A stretch of 64,000 nt of DNA, taken from the NCBI GenBank assembly GCA_947034895.1, contig OX344763.1, forward strand, positions 23,467,001 to 23,531,000, written 5' to 3'. The notes below the pieces were generated by a model that was not told the origin of the DNA, did no database searches, and saw nothing but the letters and a program-made list of their open reading frames with translations. Positions 49,121 through 62,110 of the stretch are shown piece after piece. Each line of letters opens with the position of its first letter. The stretch's first letter is position 1. The position numbers and the translations under genes are program-made. This DNA is from Rhytidiadelphus loreus. Lineage: Eukaryota > Streptophyta > Bryopsida > Hypnales > Hylocomiaceae.

Positions 49121-50690
49121 AAAGAGTACAACATGTAATACACTCAACACTTACTTTTAGAATCCTTATTGTTGTGCACATTTCACTAGACAATTTTCAC
49201 ATATTATATTATGAACATACGATATGTGAGTGAGTTTAGAAGTTTATTTGTGCGAATTTAAGGCCATGTCATTAGAAAAAGTTGAGTGTATTTGACACAT
49301 AGAATGCATTGATTATTCCATGAAATCTTAAACTCAAGGTCACAAAATTGTACATGGTCTCTAGGGATGTCTATTATATTAATGGTACAATGTCACAACA
49401 TATTGTCATAATTTCATCCAAATGGATGGTCACATTTTATCCTTACAAATTTTCATCCAAATTTTGGCAACACTTTTGAGTGTTAAATCCAATTTTGCCT
49501 CCCCCATATGTCTTGTTCTACAACAATTTGTAGTTGCAAATGTTGCAACAATTGAACTACTACTATTCTATAGTTGTGCATTCCTTGTATATATATATAT
49601 ATATTACAAATTTAGATGCTTATTAGTATCAAAAGCACTATATTTAGTTGCAATTGCATTGGTACAATAATAAGGTAATTGCATCTAAAACCATCTAAAA
49701 TCATTTGAGTTAGCATTAACCTTGAAACATTGAAGAGGCCAAAAAGTGTCCGATGGATGATTTTTGACATTACTATTGATATGAAAAATGCACCTATCAA
49801 CTCCAAAATTTGATCATTTTTGAGTGACTACTTTGATCATAGGTTGCATCCTTTCATGATTAATGTAGGATATCCAAAACTACCACTTTATCTACTATGG
49901 ATAGTTTTTATTATTAAATTGATAAAACTTCTATATTTTCTCATTGGCAAGTGATAAAAGATTTCAATGCACCAATGAATGCGTTGTTTGGATACCATAT
50001 GCAAAAGTTATGACGAGGTCAAAGTTTTTTTGGTACATGTTCTAAAATTGTTTCTACAAGAATAGGTACATATTGATTTTGGAAATGTATATGACATGAC
50101 ATCTAGTAGATTTATAGCTATCATCCAAAGTAAATTTTAAAAATAGTTCATTTTATGTGGTGTGGAAGTTTACGAAATGAATTTTTTTCTATTTGCATTT
50201 TGAAACATATAAAATGTTATTTTGGTGGTTCTTTTAGTAAATGACCATCTCCATAGATTTGTTAAAAATGGCCAATTTTTAGTTTCTTTGTAAATTGTTT
50301 TTTTATATTTTTAATAAGTTATAACAACAAAGTACCTATTTTCTTAAGATTTTGCGCTTTTCTAGTTCTCCTACTTAAAAAAAATTCTATGCTTTTCCTT
50401 CTAAGGATATCTTCTTCTTAAAGATGTATACATTTTCTATATTTTCCAAATTTAAAAAAAAAATCTAATTTAAAGAGCTCCAAAAAAGATCAATAGTATT
50501 CCTAAAAACACAATGTAGTCTAGATTTTGTATCCTCACAAAACACCCAGGACTAAGTATAGGGGTTCCAAACTTGGGAATAATCAAATAGTCTAATGTAT
50601 AAGTAGCTAAAGTCACATGTGTTCTAAAATAGGATGGAATTTTAATGATATTCGTTTAATAATTATGAATTGTTCATTTAAACTCTTAAA
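49121..50690. other. Left-flank repeat relative and AT-rich spacer
   Basis: Bases 49,375-49,500 are the inverted relative of 9,620-9,752 (GACCATCCAT, ACAATATGTTGTGACATTGT). Beyond 49,500 I see no match. An AT dinucleotide run is at 49,591-49,605. No gene. Confidence 0.5.
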
Positions 50691-50697
50691 CCCACAC

Positions 50698-52384
50698 ACA
50701 ATTTGTTTTAACTGTCTTGGACTAGTGTGTGTCTCAATATTTAAGAACAATTTGTTAGGGTTGAACCACAATTTGTTGACATGCATGCTCTAAACCTAAT
50801 GCAATGCAAATATATATAATAATTTTATATACCCAACCATTTTTCATACACATTCTTTAATTACTAGTGATGTTTAGTTCCATAACAATTTGATGCATTC
50901 GCTATCTAAATCACTATTTAGAATACCTAAAAGTCTGTCGATTTCCTCCAACAAATTGTCACTAGTCTAAATGCAGGGCATGATTGTATTAATGCAAGCT
51001 CCATGAATTGGATTTCACTATATAAACACATATAACAATTTGTTAATACTTCATCATACATAATTCACATAGACCTCCATCTCTATATTATCCCTTGTTT
51101 AGCAAAGATTAAGAATCAATTTGTATATAAAGATCAATGATTTCAATGCCATCTATTGTGTAACACTTCCATAACAAATTGTGATTGTAAAATTAGGCAA
51201 TATGTTTCTCAACTACCATGACTGTTGACATTCACCAATATGTTTGTCCAGACATAGTGCTATCAATATTTGAACCAAATCTAAGTTTAACGATTTGCTC
51301 TAACAATTTGTCTATAATTCAACAAACATGCTTATAACATCACTTTTCACTTATTACATCAAACTATTAGTTCACAATAACAAATTGTATGATTAACCAC
51401 ACAAAGGATCTTCAATCAATTTAATATAAATCTAAACAAAGAATACATAATTTTAATTAAACAATTTGTTGTGTTATACTCCCTGTCATTGTTTGCCCAT
51501 CTGCTTGCTGTGCTGGAATGACAATTCGTTTCACTACTTAGTCTCGGCCAAGTAGGAGAATCTTTGATCTTTCTTTTCCATTGGTTCACTTTTGCGTCAT
51601 TCCACGCATTCCATGCATTCCACCAAATTCCATACTCATAAACAATTGGTTTATAAGTGACAACCAATGCCAATCACTAGGACTTATATTCACAGCAACT
51701 AAGACAATTTGTTTTAAATTTCACACTCACCAAAAGATTATTACCAATTCATAATTAAACACCCAATCACCTAGACCACCAACCATATCCTTAACCAAAT
51801 TTCCAATTACAAATTGTTAAACGCTCAACCAACACTAAGACAATGATGAAACTATCACCAATTTGCCAAACATGAACATGAATCAAGTAAACAATTTGTA
51901 AACCACCAATCACTCACCAAATATCCAATCACTGGATTATAACTTCACCAAGGATAACAAACAATTTGTTCAAATCACACCACTAACATAAAATAATCCA
52001 ATCACTAGATCTTAATGAAATCAATAAAAAATGAAGCCAATATAAACAAAACTAGACAATTGTTAATAGTAAATATATTCATATAAGAGATTCATGTATA
52101 CAAAAACATTTAACAATTTATTCACCGAGAAGATCGAGAGAACCTAGAAGACCAAGAAAGCAAGAGAAGAAAAAATACAAATTGTTTGGCTAATATCCTT
52201 GAGAAAGATAACCATTACTTAAGTAAATCTAACTACCTATCTTCCTCTTTACATCCATATTTTATCTGACTAATAGTTTCAAGTGTTCAAAAAGAAAGTA
52301 GCTAAACAATTCATTCATTTAACAATTTGTTTGCTAAATCAAGTGAGATTCTCATATTCTTTACTAAGTAAAAGACAAATTGTA
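50698..52384. repeat. Block of dispersed ACAATTTGT motifs, probable subterminal repeats of an unknown element
   Basis: The 9-mer ACAATTTGT or its reverse complement ACAAATTGT occurs exactly 16 times, at about 50,699, 50,747, 50,768, 50,950, 51,034, 51,173, 51,302, 51,379, 51,461, 51,703, 51,809, 51,891, 51,961, 52,177, 52,322 and 52,376. At least five single-mismatch versions also occur. The sequence between them is not repeated. I found no terminal inverted repeat and no coding frame. Confidence 0.75.
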
Positions 52385-52985
52385 AAAGGTAAGAAAAATA
52401 TATGTGACTACACACAACAAATAGTATAAGTGTTTCTTGTAGTCTCCAAACTCCACAAATTTTAGCCCCCCTTGTCCACAACAATGCTTCCTTCCTTTGC
52501 AATCCAAAAACAACCACACACTGCCTTGCAAAATGGTATAGGAACAAAATTCTAGCACTACCTTTGTTGTCAAGCTTGCTAACCCAAACACTTAAAAAAT
52601 GTATTGAATTAGTGTAAGTTGAAATATTTTATTTTGGTGCCAATATCCATTTATTTTTTTATTTTTGAGGGTTCGACACTTATTTTCAAGGTGATGCTGA
52701 TTTTTCTCACTCACTATATTAGTGCAGTTATGTCAGGAGCTATCACCGGAAAAAAAAACTAATTGAGAAATTGTCCTGATGAAAACATGCCAACATTTAA
52801 AATCAACCACCACCATTTCTTTACATTTACAACAGTGACACAAATTTGTCCTCATGTTGAGATGTAAGCTTATCCAATGACACCAAGCACTTCTAGAGTC
52901 TTTTGGATCATGATTCGATACCTTCAACATGCCAACTAAGAAGCTACAAAATGAACACAAATATTACTTATATGGTGTGTTGTAT
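52385..52985. other. AT-rich spacer between the motif block and the next element
   Basis: Two broken minus-strand frames (52,311-52,591 and 52,733-52,960) with no recognised motif. Nothing else seen. Confidence 0.4.
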
Positions 52986-52989
52986 TTAA

Positions 52990-53974
52990 CCCTTCATCAC
53001 CGAAGGGGACCCAAAGTGTTCTCACATAGTTTCAAGTCTAATTCAAAATGCTTTAACTTTTGCATCTAATGTCCGAATTCACTAAAACTTGTTGGGAAAT
53101 TTGTACTCTCTTCTAGTTTCTGTGGTAAAATTTGTAGATCAATCCAAGATATACTGAATTCTTGGAAGCCAATCAAAGTTCACTGGTTCAATTTGAATTC
53201 ACTAAACTACATTTGAAGGCTGCAACTTTGGGGGCTTGTATCTCCTTCATCCAATGTTCATTTTCAATAAGATTTGTTGGGTTATGTTCTCCTTGAAGTC
53301 TAGTTATTGTCATAAAAAAATTCATGTCAATCCAAGTTGTTTTGAATGTTTGGTAGCAATTCAAAGTTCAAAATCCTGACATTTTTGGATTACAATGAAC
53401 TTCGGCGGCTTGCATCTTCTTCATACACTATCAGTTTTCAATAAAAGAAATTTGGAAAAGTTGCGCATTCTAGTCTAGTTTGTGTGGTTAAATTTTTATA
53501 TCAATCCAAGAAGTTATGAGTGACGGAAAAGCATTTTAGTAGAAGGATGTTCAACCTTAGATGTGTTTCTTGCAACTTTTCTTGCTATTTTTCTTACATT
53601 TGAAAGCCATTTTGCAGACACAATGAGTCAATTGAATGCTATTTTCTTCCACCAATGTCTTTGTATGCTGGTTTTGAAATAACTTTCTAGTTTAAAGTTT
53701 TTTCATTTGAGTAGGTTTAAAAATCGAATTTCACCTCCAAATGTGTTGCTAGGAAAATTTCAGCATTCTTTTTCAACACTAAAACATTATAATCTTGCAA
53801 TTGGCCATTGCAATCTACACGGCCAACTAATTCCAAATTTGATTCACATCATCTACAACACGTACACTACAAGATTGTACGGTTGAGATTTCAATAACTT
53901 AGTAGCATTTTGAAATACAACACTTCAAAAGCAATGATGCTTTTGAACTCAAACAAGCCTTAAGCAATGAAGGG
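52990..53974. mobile_element. TTAA-flanked piggyBac-like MITE, 985 bp
   Basis: TTAA at 52,986-52,989 and 53,975-53,978. The ends are CCCTTCATCACCG on the left and, reading inward from the right, CCCTTCATTGCTT. Bases 53,025-53,510 match the reverse complement of 25,027-25,525. No transposase frame. Confidence 0.7.
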
Positions 53975-53978
53975 TTAA

Positions 53979-56723
53979 GCAAGATAAGGTTTTGATGTTA
54001 AAATGGTATCCAAATGAAAGATGTTATGCATTGCATTATCAATGCAATAGTCTACATTGTCTTGCCATATTTTAGGACATAACTTGCATTCTAAAAGTCA
54101 AATATAGTACCATATGTACAATTCCCTACATACCATTAAGAGTTCATTTGAAATAATAGAGAAAACAAATAATTCAAGCTATGAAACACTATGAAATTTT
54201 GAATGCACAAGGAAAGCTTGTAGTTAAAATAGTTGCATCACATATTAATATGAACCAAGGAAGAATTGATCTCCAAAATTCTACTTAGCAAATTTGGCTT
54301 TGCTAACATCTTTGGTAGTACAATTGATGCAGACCCTAATCACTCCATCCATCAACAATCTTGATTTAAGTTGATGGGATGATGAAGACAACAAGAAATG
54401 AAAGCAATGTCATCAAGGTACCCATTTGACCCTTGCCCTACGCCTCCTCTAACTCCAACATAATCACCAATCATTGTGATATGTATAATCTAAGTAAATG
54501 ACATGTAAGGGCTTAATTCCTTGAACCAAAGATAGTAGAAATAGGCGGATGATAATAAAAAATTTGAATCCTTGTGAAATATTCATATCCTTGGTTTATG
54601 TTGAGAAGTCTTTGCCTTAAATTTCCAAAATAAGGGATTCATTGCATCTTGGATAGCCATTGTTGTAAAATATTGTTCAAGAAGATAAGCAAATTGTAGT
54701 GAAAAGTGTTGCAAGTAGAATCTAAATTTTATATTATTAAAAAAGTATGTTATAAATCTCCAAAGTTCCTTGCTTACAAATATAAAAAACTTCTAGAATA
54801 CAAGTTCAATTACTAATGCATCAAATAAATAATTCAAAACTATTCAAGCCAAAAATAAAACCAATGACATAATTACATGATAATGAAGAACATAAAATTG
54901 ACTCCAATAGCCATTTGCATTGACACCCTATTGAGTGAAAGTTTTGGTCCTTAGCATATGAATGATATAAATTTAGGGCATACAAAAATTAAAAGTATTG
55001 TGACAAAGTGAAAATTTTAGATCATTGGATTATTGGATAATGAATCCAAGTAGCAATATTATGAATTAATATATTACAATGAAGATAAAGGCATACCCCT
55101 ATTGAATAATTAAGGCCTCTTAATCCCATCAAATGATTCAATACATGTATAATGAGATTATAGACAAATAAAGCCCTAATGTTCAACATCATTCCACATG
55201 AGAAGTTTACAAGTAGGCTCTTCTCAAATATAATGGCCCATTACAAGTCTTTGCTTTTTTATTTTGTCATTAGTTGCAATTTCAGTCCCTTTAACTTGGA
55301 CCCAAAGTTTAGTACTTGAGTTGGTATCAAGGTTGGTATTAATTTGATCAACAATATTATAAACTTGCCAAATACTATTAGAAGAATTAGTCAAGAATTG
55401 CCTATCTTTAAGCTCATGCGAAGATAGAAGTAGGAATTTAAGCTAATACTTTTAAATACTTTAAACTTTATTTATCCTATTGAAACCCAATTTCCCTTGC
55501 AAGTGACCAAGTAGGAAGAAAAGGAAGGGAGATGATTCATTTATTTATATTCTTTGAGTCAATCCTCTACAATTTCCGACAAGCAGGTTTGTCAGGTTAG
55601 AAATCAATACCAAAATATATCTTCTTTAATGAATTAAATATTTTAAATTGAATTCCCTTACACTTACACTTGAAAAAATTACAATTAAAACTTTTTGGAA
55701 GCACGAGCTTTATAAAGAAGTTACTGAAACTAAAATTTTGTCTTAAAGTAGTGGTAGTTATAAACTTTTAATACATATTAATTCATACATAATTGTTTCA
55801 TCTTTGTTAAAATGAAAAAAATTCTTTTTTTTCTTCTATGTTACTTGTAAGAGGATAAACTATATATGCAACTACTTTAATGTGTACATTTTTTTATGAG
55901 GTGTTTGTGTTAAGGGTGGTGTTGGTTTTTATTTTTGTGAGGAAAATAGAGCACATGTGTCCATTCTTAATATTTGTTTCCAAAATGAGAGAAAAATAAA
56001 TATTTCAACTTTGTTGAAGAGATTTTTTGCACAAAGCTTCTTACCTAAGTTTAGATATTTATGTGAATGGCATTCAAAGATGGCAAATAAAAGCTCATAG
56101 GTGATTGTTTTTGTTTGTTTTAATCTTTTGTCTCCTTTAGAGGCCAAGAGTATAGTGGTAATAGCTTTTGAGTATTAGGAGCCAATGATTGTATCAAAAT
56201 GATGTAAATTTTTTTTGTAATGGTTGATGAACACATTTTATTATTGGATCCACCCAAACAAATCCAATCCAAGGATGGAAGATATCCCTATTGGAGTTGC
56301 TTACATATGTGTTTGAGCTCCACTTTTGTTTTGTAAATACCAACAATCATACAAAAGAAAATTGCAATTTTTTATAGATTGTAATATAATTGATAAAACA
56401 CGTGCAATCACATTCAAATTCATGTAGGTGTCAAAATCACTTTAAATCTTAGATTTCTCCTCCTCATAAATGCCAACTAATTTTTCAACAATGTATAGCC
56501 TTTATTATTGTTTTGTTTGACAAATTTGAACTTCTCCAACATATACAAATCATTACTAATTGTCAAATTCTAAAATAAAATTCTAAATTTGACATTTTTA
56601 TCATTCATTGTCATTGTGCTCAATTCATTTTCATTAATCATTTTCCAAAATACAATTTTCTATTTGATTTAATTATTATCAATGAAGTAATTGGATAAAA
56701 TAAGTTTCATATGCTTTGTATCT
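53979..56723. other. AT-rich spacer without recognised features
   Basis: Only short broken frames, such as a 72-residue minus-strand one at 55,929-56,147. No repeat shared with the rest of the window was noticed. Confidence 0.4.
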
Positions 56724-56727
56724 TTAA

Positions 56728-57531
56728 CCCCTAAGTGTCTAAGCCTTTCCAAGTGTGTTTTTCCCATGAAAAAAAAACATGGGCTTATAATTATCTCCAT
56801 TGAAGCAAAATGATTTTTTTTTCAAAATCTAACCGTATGGATGTTTAAAGAGCTTGCTTACTAGTATCCACAACAATTTTGAGTGCAAAATTGCATAAGA
56901 GTTGTGAAATTATAATAAGAGAAATGTACATTTTCTATTTTTAATATGTTGTCCCTCTCCACAATGTTTCAGAAATTTGCACATAAAAGCTTTTGGGGAT
57001 TGGAGGTGACATGAACAACTACAAATTGTGTTAGCACACTAAAATAACCTTTCAAAAAACTTAATATCACTTGAAAAGCTATTAAACTCATTACACAATC
57101 CACCTTGCAATTGTTGAGATGCAATTTCCTTTTATAAGTATAAATCACAAATAACTCCAAATCAACACTTTTTTGTTTAAATTTTCAATGGTGAAAATCA
57201 TGAAAACACTTTACTCTTTCCATTGGGACCATTTTCAAAGCAAACGGATAAATACAAGTTTTTAGATCTCAAATCAAGTGAAATTGCTCAAAGTTGGAAA
57301 ACGAAGTAGAATTAGCAAGCTTTACACTTCCACTAACGGACATATATGGCTTTGGAGACCTCTCAACAATCAAATATGTACCTTTTTTTAGTGAAAAATG
57401 AAAGTTTCCAATAGTTAACCCTAAAAGTTGCCCGTTTTTTTTTTAAAGCGGTCAAACGAATTTAACTGCTCGTTGCAAAATGAGCCTGAAATTTCAGATC
57501 GACCATATTTGGTTGCCCAAGCATTTAGGGA
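56728..57531 (-). mobile_element. TTAA-flanked element, 804 bp, intact relative of 46,736-47,485
   Basis: TTAA (56,724-56,727) is followed by CCCCTAAGTGTCTAAGCC. At the right GCCCAAGCATTTAGGGA is followed by TTAA (57,532-57,535). The ends form an imperfect inverted repeat (CCCCTAAGTG against TCCCTAAATG). The interior has a short AAAAACATGGG palindrome near 56,767. The 63-codon frame shared with the other copy lacks any protein signature. Confidence 0.75.
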
Positions 57532-57535
57532 TTAA

Positions 57536-59741
57536 CCAATCATAACATGCCACAATGACAAAAGTGTCATGCATTTAGATTATGTTAGGTAAATCCACAC
57601 TCACTAAATTAATACTGGTTGATAGTACCAGAGATTTCTCTCTGATTTCTCTCACTATCAGACCAATGAAATTTTTCTACTTCATACCCACAGTGTTGAA
57701 AATTTGCACAAGGCAAACAGTGAGCATTATCGATCTTAATCTGCCTCTCCTTAACCAATCGAAACTTGCCACAACGGCGAAACTCTCCTACATTGACATT
57801 ATGAAAGCAAATAGGTTAAGTGCACTTTTTTTCTTTTGGTGGGAAATGCATACGAGCCCAATGGAAAACGAGAGAACGAATATTTGAAAATCTCCTATGG
57901 AAGGTGACTAGGTCAAGAGTCTCAATGGTTTCCGTAAAAGTTTCCTGTTAATCACCTAATCACCTGCTTGTACTGGAGATTCTAGCTTTGTTACTGTAAG
58001 AGATTGTCTTCCAAGACCTAAAATCATTTTATCAGTATGAAATGTCCAAAGGTGAAGGGGACTGGTGATGGTAATGTGATTTCATTTTGCAGTTCTGCCT
58101 ATCATGCTTTCCTCAAAGCTTTCGCCGGAGATGGAGTCGGAGGAAACAATACTTAAGTTCTTGTCCATTAGATAGGACAAGAACTTGATATAGTATCTCC
58201 ACAAATTGGGTTGACTTTCATTCAAGCAATAATGAGAAAGAAACAAGAATATGAACCTGCTCATCATCCAGAAATTGGACATCCAAGCGCTGAAGGGCTA
58301 AGCATTTGCCAGAAGACATTTCCCAACTTTAATGCCAACCTTGACCACCGGTTAAGTTAAATAAATTTCAAAATTACTTGATATATTCATCACGGCCAGT
58401 TTTTGACTGAAATTAGAGTATTAGTATATTTATTTTGAAAATTTATTACTTCCATCTTCAAATTTATTACTTGTACCTATATCAAATTCAAATAGACCGT
58501 AATTTTCTGGAACCAGCAGTTCACAAAAGCTACATCTGCAGTGATTCTGGGAAAGTTCGAATAGGACTTGCTCAAGTGCTACGAAACAGAGCTAGTCATC
58601 TAACAGTAAGTTCAAGGGATGCAGCTAGAGTTCATCGCAGGATCAATGCACAAAACAAAAAACTTCGATAATTATCAAAGAAATCATTGTATACTGATCT
58701 ACCCAGCTTGACTGCGTGAAGGTTTTCCTTATCATAACCAGATGCTGAGCCTACTGTACCACTCTCAGTTCCAGGCACAGATGCATCTTTAATTAATTGA
58801 CCACAACAAGAACACCGCTCATTAAGCACTCAAGACCCACAGCCTACTGTAATAACTACATAAAATTGTCACCGGTATTCTTGAGATAAATTGAACTTTT
58901 ATTTTGCTATAACATCCAATTGCAGATGTTGAATCCTCTACCTGAAAAATGTTTCTCTTCTAACAGCCAGGGTCACTCGGAGGTCAGTACAGTTCAAATA
59001 CGATTGCATGAACCAAGTGAACCTGCTTCTAGATGCATCTAACCTAGCTCCCCGTTCTCCAGCTTTTGCTTGCCTCTACATTTTCCCGGCCGCGGCTCCA
59101 ATCACCGTGACATCTGTGATGAATAAGGCTCGAGTGAAGACGGTATACATGGACAGTTTCCAGCTACTTGTGCAACGTTCCACAGTTTTGGTAGTGGATA
59201 CATCAGTTGATGAATTACAGCTGCAACATATAATCGCGCCAAGACTATCCTGGGTAGTGTTATATGAATGTCCCATCAATTAAAAACCAGAGCTCAAGAT
59301 CATAACCTTTGGGAGACACACTTAGGTATATAGTTCACAGGAGATTGTCATAAGCTACGACTGCTCTTCCTCTGTAATCGTTCATGGCTTCCATTGAAGA
59401 GGTCTTGGTCCTTGGATGTGAGCACTGCATTAGCCTTGGCGGCTTCACTGCACCTTCACGTGACCTGTGCCATGGAACAAGTCCTTCTATGCAATTTGAA
59501 CGAACTACTGTTCCTGCAATTGCCAATTTAGTAGATGAAATGGGCAATGAAAATTGAATGCATCATAATTGACAATTTGACACCACACAAGTAGATCTAC
59601 AACGTTCAGAGGGGTTGATGGTTTTGAGTAGTAAGCCTTTGTGGACCCTTTGCACACTACACATTGTTACACTTATTGGGTTAACAAATTTTTATTTATT
59701 GAAAGAACTGCAAATCAAGGATTATTCCACATGTATTTTAT
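57536..59741. other. Less repetitive sequence with unassigned exon-like pieces
   Basis: Minus-strand pieces look like decayed or undetected exons. At 59,337-59,513 a frame follows an acceptor-like CAATTGCAG and reads VVRSNCIEGLVPWHRSREGA and then PPRLMQCSHPRTKTSSMEAM before a stop. At about 58,256-58,319 MSSGKCLALQRLDVQFLDDE ends at a CAGGT donor. At about 58,700-58,820 CSCCGQLIKDASVPGTESG appears. I could not join them or name a family; they may belong to an old gene or pseudogene. Confidence 0.3.
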
Positions 59742-61914
59742 TCAACTCATTCTTTGAAAAAAAGATACCTTATAGGTGGACAAAGCAAAACCAGGGTACA
59801 AATCAAAACTATCAGAATCTAAAACCGAGTTAAACGACCTCAAGCAATCAGACTCGGTGTCATCAGACTCCACCACTAACCTAAAGCCATCTGAATCGAG
59901 ATGCAATCTCCCGTTTCTGGTCGTCAGGACCGCTGGAGGCTCCAAAGGAGGAAAAAGCTGAGGTTCCGGCACTGAAGGCCTCAAAGGTGAAGAAATCCTG
60001 CCGACGATCCGGGACCTTGCTAAAAAACTGACCCAACCATCTGCTCCACCTAACGGGGCAGCAGGAGGGGAGATAATGGTGGGAAGAACGTCGCCCACCT
60101 CTTTACTTTTGAACATGGAAGAAGAAGGAACATCAACCAACCTTCACGGTTGAGAGGCACTTGCTGTTTACTACCTCTGCCAAGCACCCTGATCCATCGG
60201 ACAGTGTATGATCTAACCTTGCTTCTAAGCCTTCCGGAGTAATGTCACCTGCAAGCAACAAAATCCAAAGTTACTCTTTGAACTAACTAACCAAGGCATT
60301 GACTGATTACTGTTTACAAGCTCTGAAAACTTTTTTAAGGACCACTAGTATTCAAATATGGTTGCAAAGCCAATTATGGACACATGCACCTTGGATTAAA
60401 AAAAAAAATTGATACTTCATAAAAAAATTAAAAAAAAACTTACCTCTCATTAACATATATTTCAAGTGTTGAAGTGTTGAACAGATGGTGCCAAAAGTTG
60501 GACGCTCTTTGGGACTGTCCATCCAACATTTCTCAATCAAAGCCTTTAGCAATGCTGGACAACGAGTAGGCAATGTAGGACGCACACCCTTTAGTATCAA
60601 CTCCATTATTTTCCGTGGAAGCCACTCATCTTTGAAAGGTAATTCCCCAGTCAGAATTTCATAACACACCATTGCAAAACTGTACACATCGCACTTGAAT
60701 TTGTGCTTGGGAAACTCTTCACTCCTTGCAAGGCATTCTGGATCGTACACACTCAGATTGACCAATTCAGGGGCCATCCATCGATAGGTACCTTCATTGT
60801 AAGTCATGTGGGAATATGTGGCACTTAGCTCCTTGGTCTTGGAGAGACCAAAGTCTGCCACTTTGGCCTGCACATACCCAATCTTCAGTTCCAAAACTCT
60901 CACCATCTTCACAAGAATATTGTTGGACTTCAAATCCCTGTGGATGATTCTTTGGGTGTGAAGGTAATTCACACCTTCAGCAATTTGAAGCATCAGGTCC
61001 ACTGCTTCAGAAATGGAGAATGGAGGAGAATCACTATGCTCCCCACGTCTTCTTTGGATCAAGGCAAATAAATCACAATCCATTAATTCCATGATAATGG
61101 AACAACTCCTCTTGGTCATCATACTAGCAAACATGGAGGTGATGTTGGGATGGCACAATTGGGACAGAATGTTCACTTCCTTCAAGAAGAATGGGTCTTC
61201 TGGACTAAAGAATGTCTTCTTTGCAACTGGAGTTCCTAACCACATCACCTTGTACACGGTAGCTGAGCCACCCTTCCCCAATTGCTTTACATGCCTACCT
61301 GAGACCACCCAATCAAACAAATTGCCAAGAATGGTGCCCCCATGACAAGTTGGATTGGGATGAACACTCATAAGTCTTCGAAGAAGATACTTTGCCAGAT
61401 CTGAAGTATCCAATGCTAATGTCACTTTCTTGAGTAAGTACTCCTTATCCACAATGGCCTTCAACTTCACCATTTCAACTTCACCTTCGTTAAGCATATC
61501 CACTTCAAACAAAGTGAGGCCACGCTGCATTGCTGCACACTCGCCCTCCATAAAAAGAACCTTGCACAACTCCAAATTAAACCCCAAAGATGACACATAC
61601 TCTACAACATTCGAAAGTGTCATTGCAGCTTCCACCCAGGCAGCCTTCGAACATCCAACAATGAAGTCCTCAATTTGCTTTCCCAAAGCCAACAAGAGCT
61701 TGAAGATTCCAACCCACTTGGTAGCATCCCAAGAAGAATCAAAACCACAATGATTGGAAAGGGATACTTCAAAGAAGGACCTTGCAACTTTAACAGCCAC
61801 TTCAAGTCTATCGACAAGATATCCACATTGCTCTTGGTTAAAATTTGGAGAAGGCATCTTCACTGCCTCAAGACAACCTTGCAAATATTTCAAGTATAAG
61901 TCAAGGCTCTTCAT
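59742..61914 (-). CDS. TKL-type protein kinase, copy 1, with frameshifted C-terminal exon
   Basis: Exon 1 is 60444-61914, intron 60249-60443 (GTAAGT...TTGCAG), exon 2 begins at 60248. Residues 1-205 form a helical N-terminal region without a named domain. The kinase domain (about 206-485) has the glycine loop LGKGGSATVYK, the VAKK lysine (K233), HRDLKSNN (H325-D327), DFG (354-356) and GTYRWMAPE (about 386-393), a Raf/MLK-like TKL pattern predicted active. In exon 2 the tetranucleotide AACC is duplicated at 60,135-60,142 relative to copy 2, so translation stops at 60,133 after STVKVG (528 residues). The ancestral frame stays open to 59,742 but its last part has diverged. The duplication removes a roughly 100-residue tail. 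Substrate and pathway unknown. The ATG at 61,914 is the first Met after an acceptor-like CTGTGCAG, so an upstream exon is possible. Confidence 0.85.
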
Positions 61915-62110
61915 TGCAGCAGCATTAACTTCTGCACAGATTCAATTGTATTTTGTAGGATCAAGCACAAGGATATATATTGAAAGCGAACTGGAATCAT
62001 TCACTGGATTAATTACTAGGCCAACTAACAGCCCAATTAGTTTATGCAATCTAGTATATTGACCGTGCTAATAATGTAGATTTACAGCTGGCTCAATTCA
62101 ATAAGCAGAA
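61915..62110 (-). promoter_or_regulatory. Short interval between the tandem kinase genes (probable copy 1 promoter)
   Basis: Only 196 bases separate the stop of copy 2 from the first Met of copy 1. It must hold the terminator of copy 2 and the promoter or leader of copy 1, unless copy 1 has an upstream exon. TATATA at about 61,974 is the only TATA-like stretch. Regulatory role is inferred from position. Confidence 0.35.
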
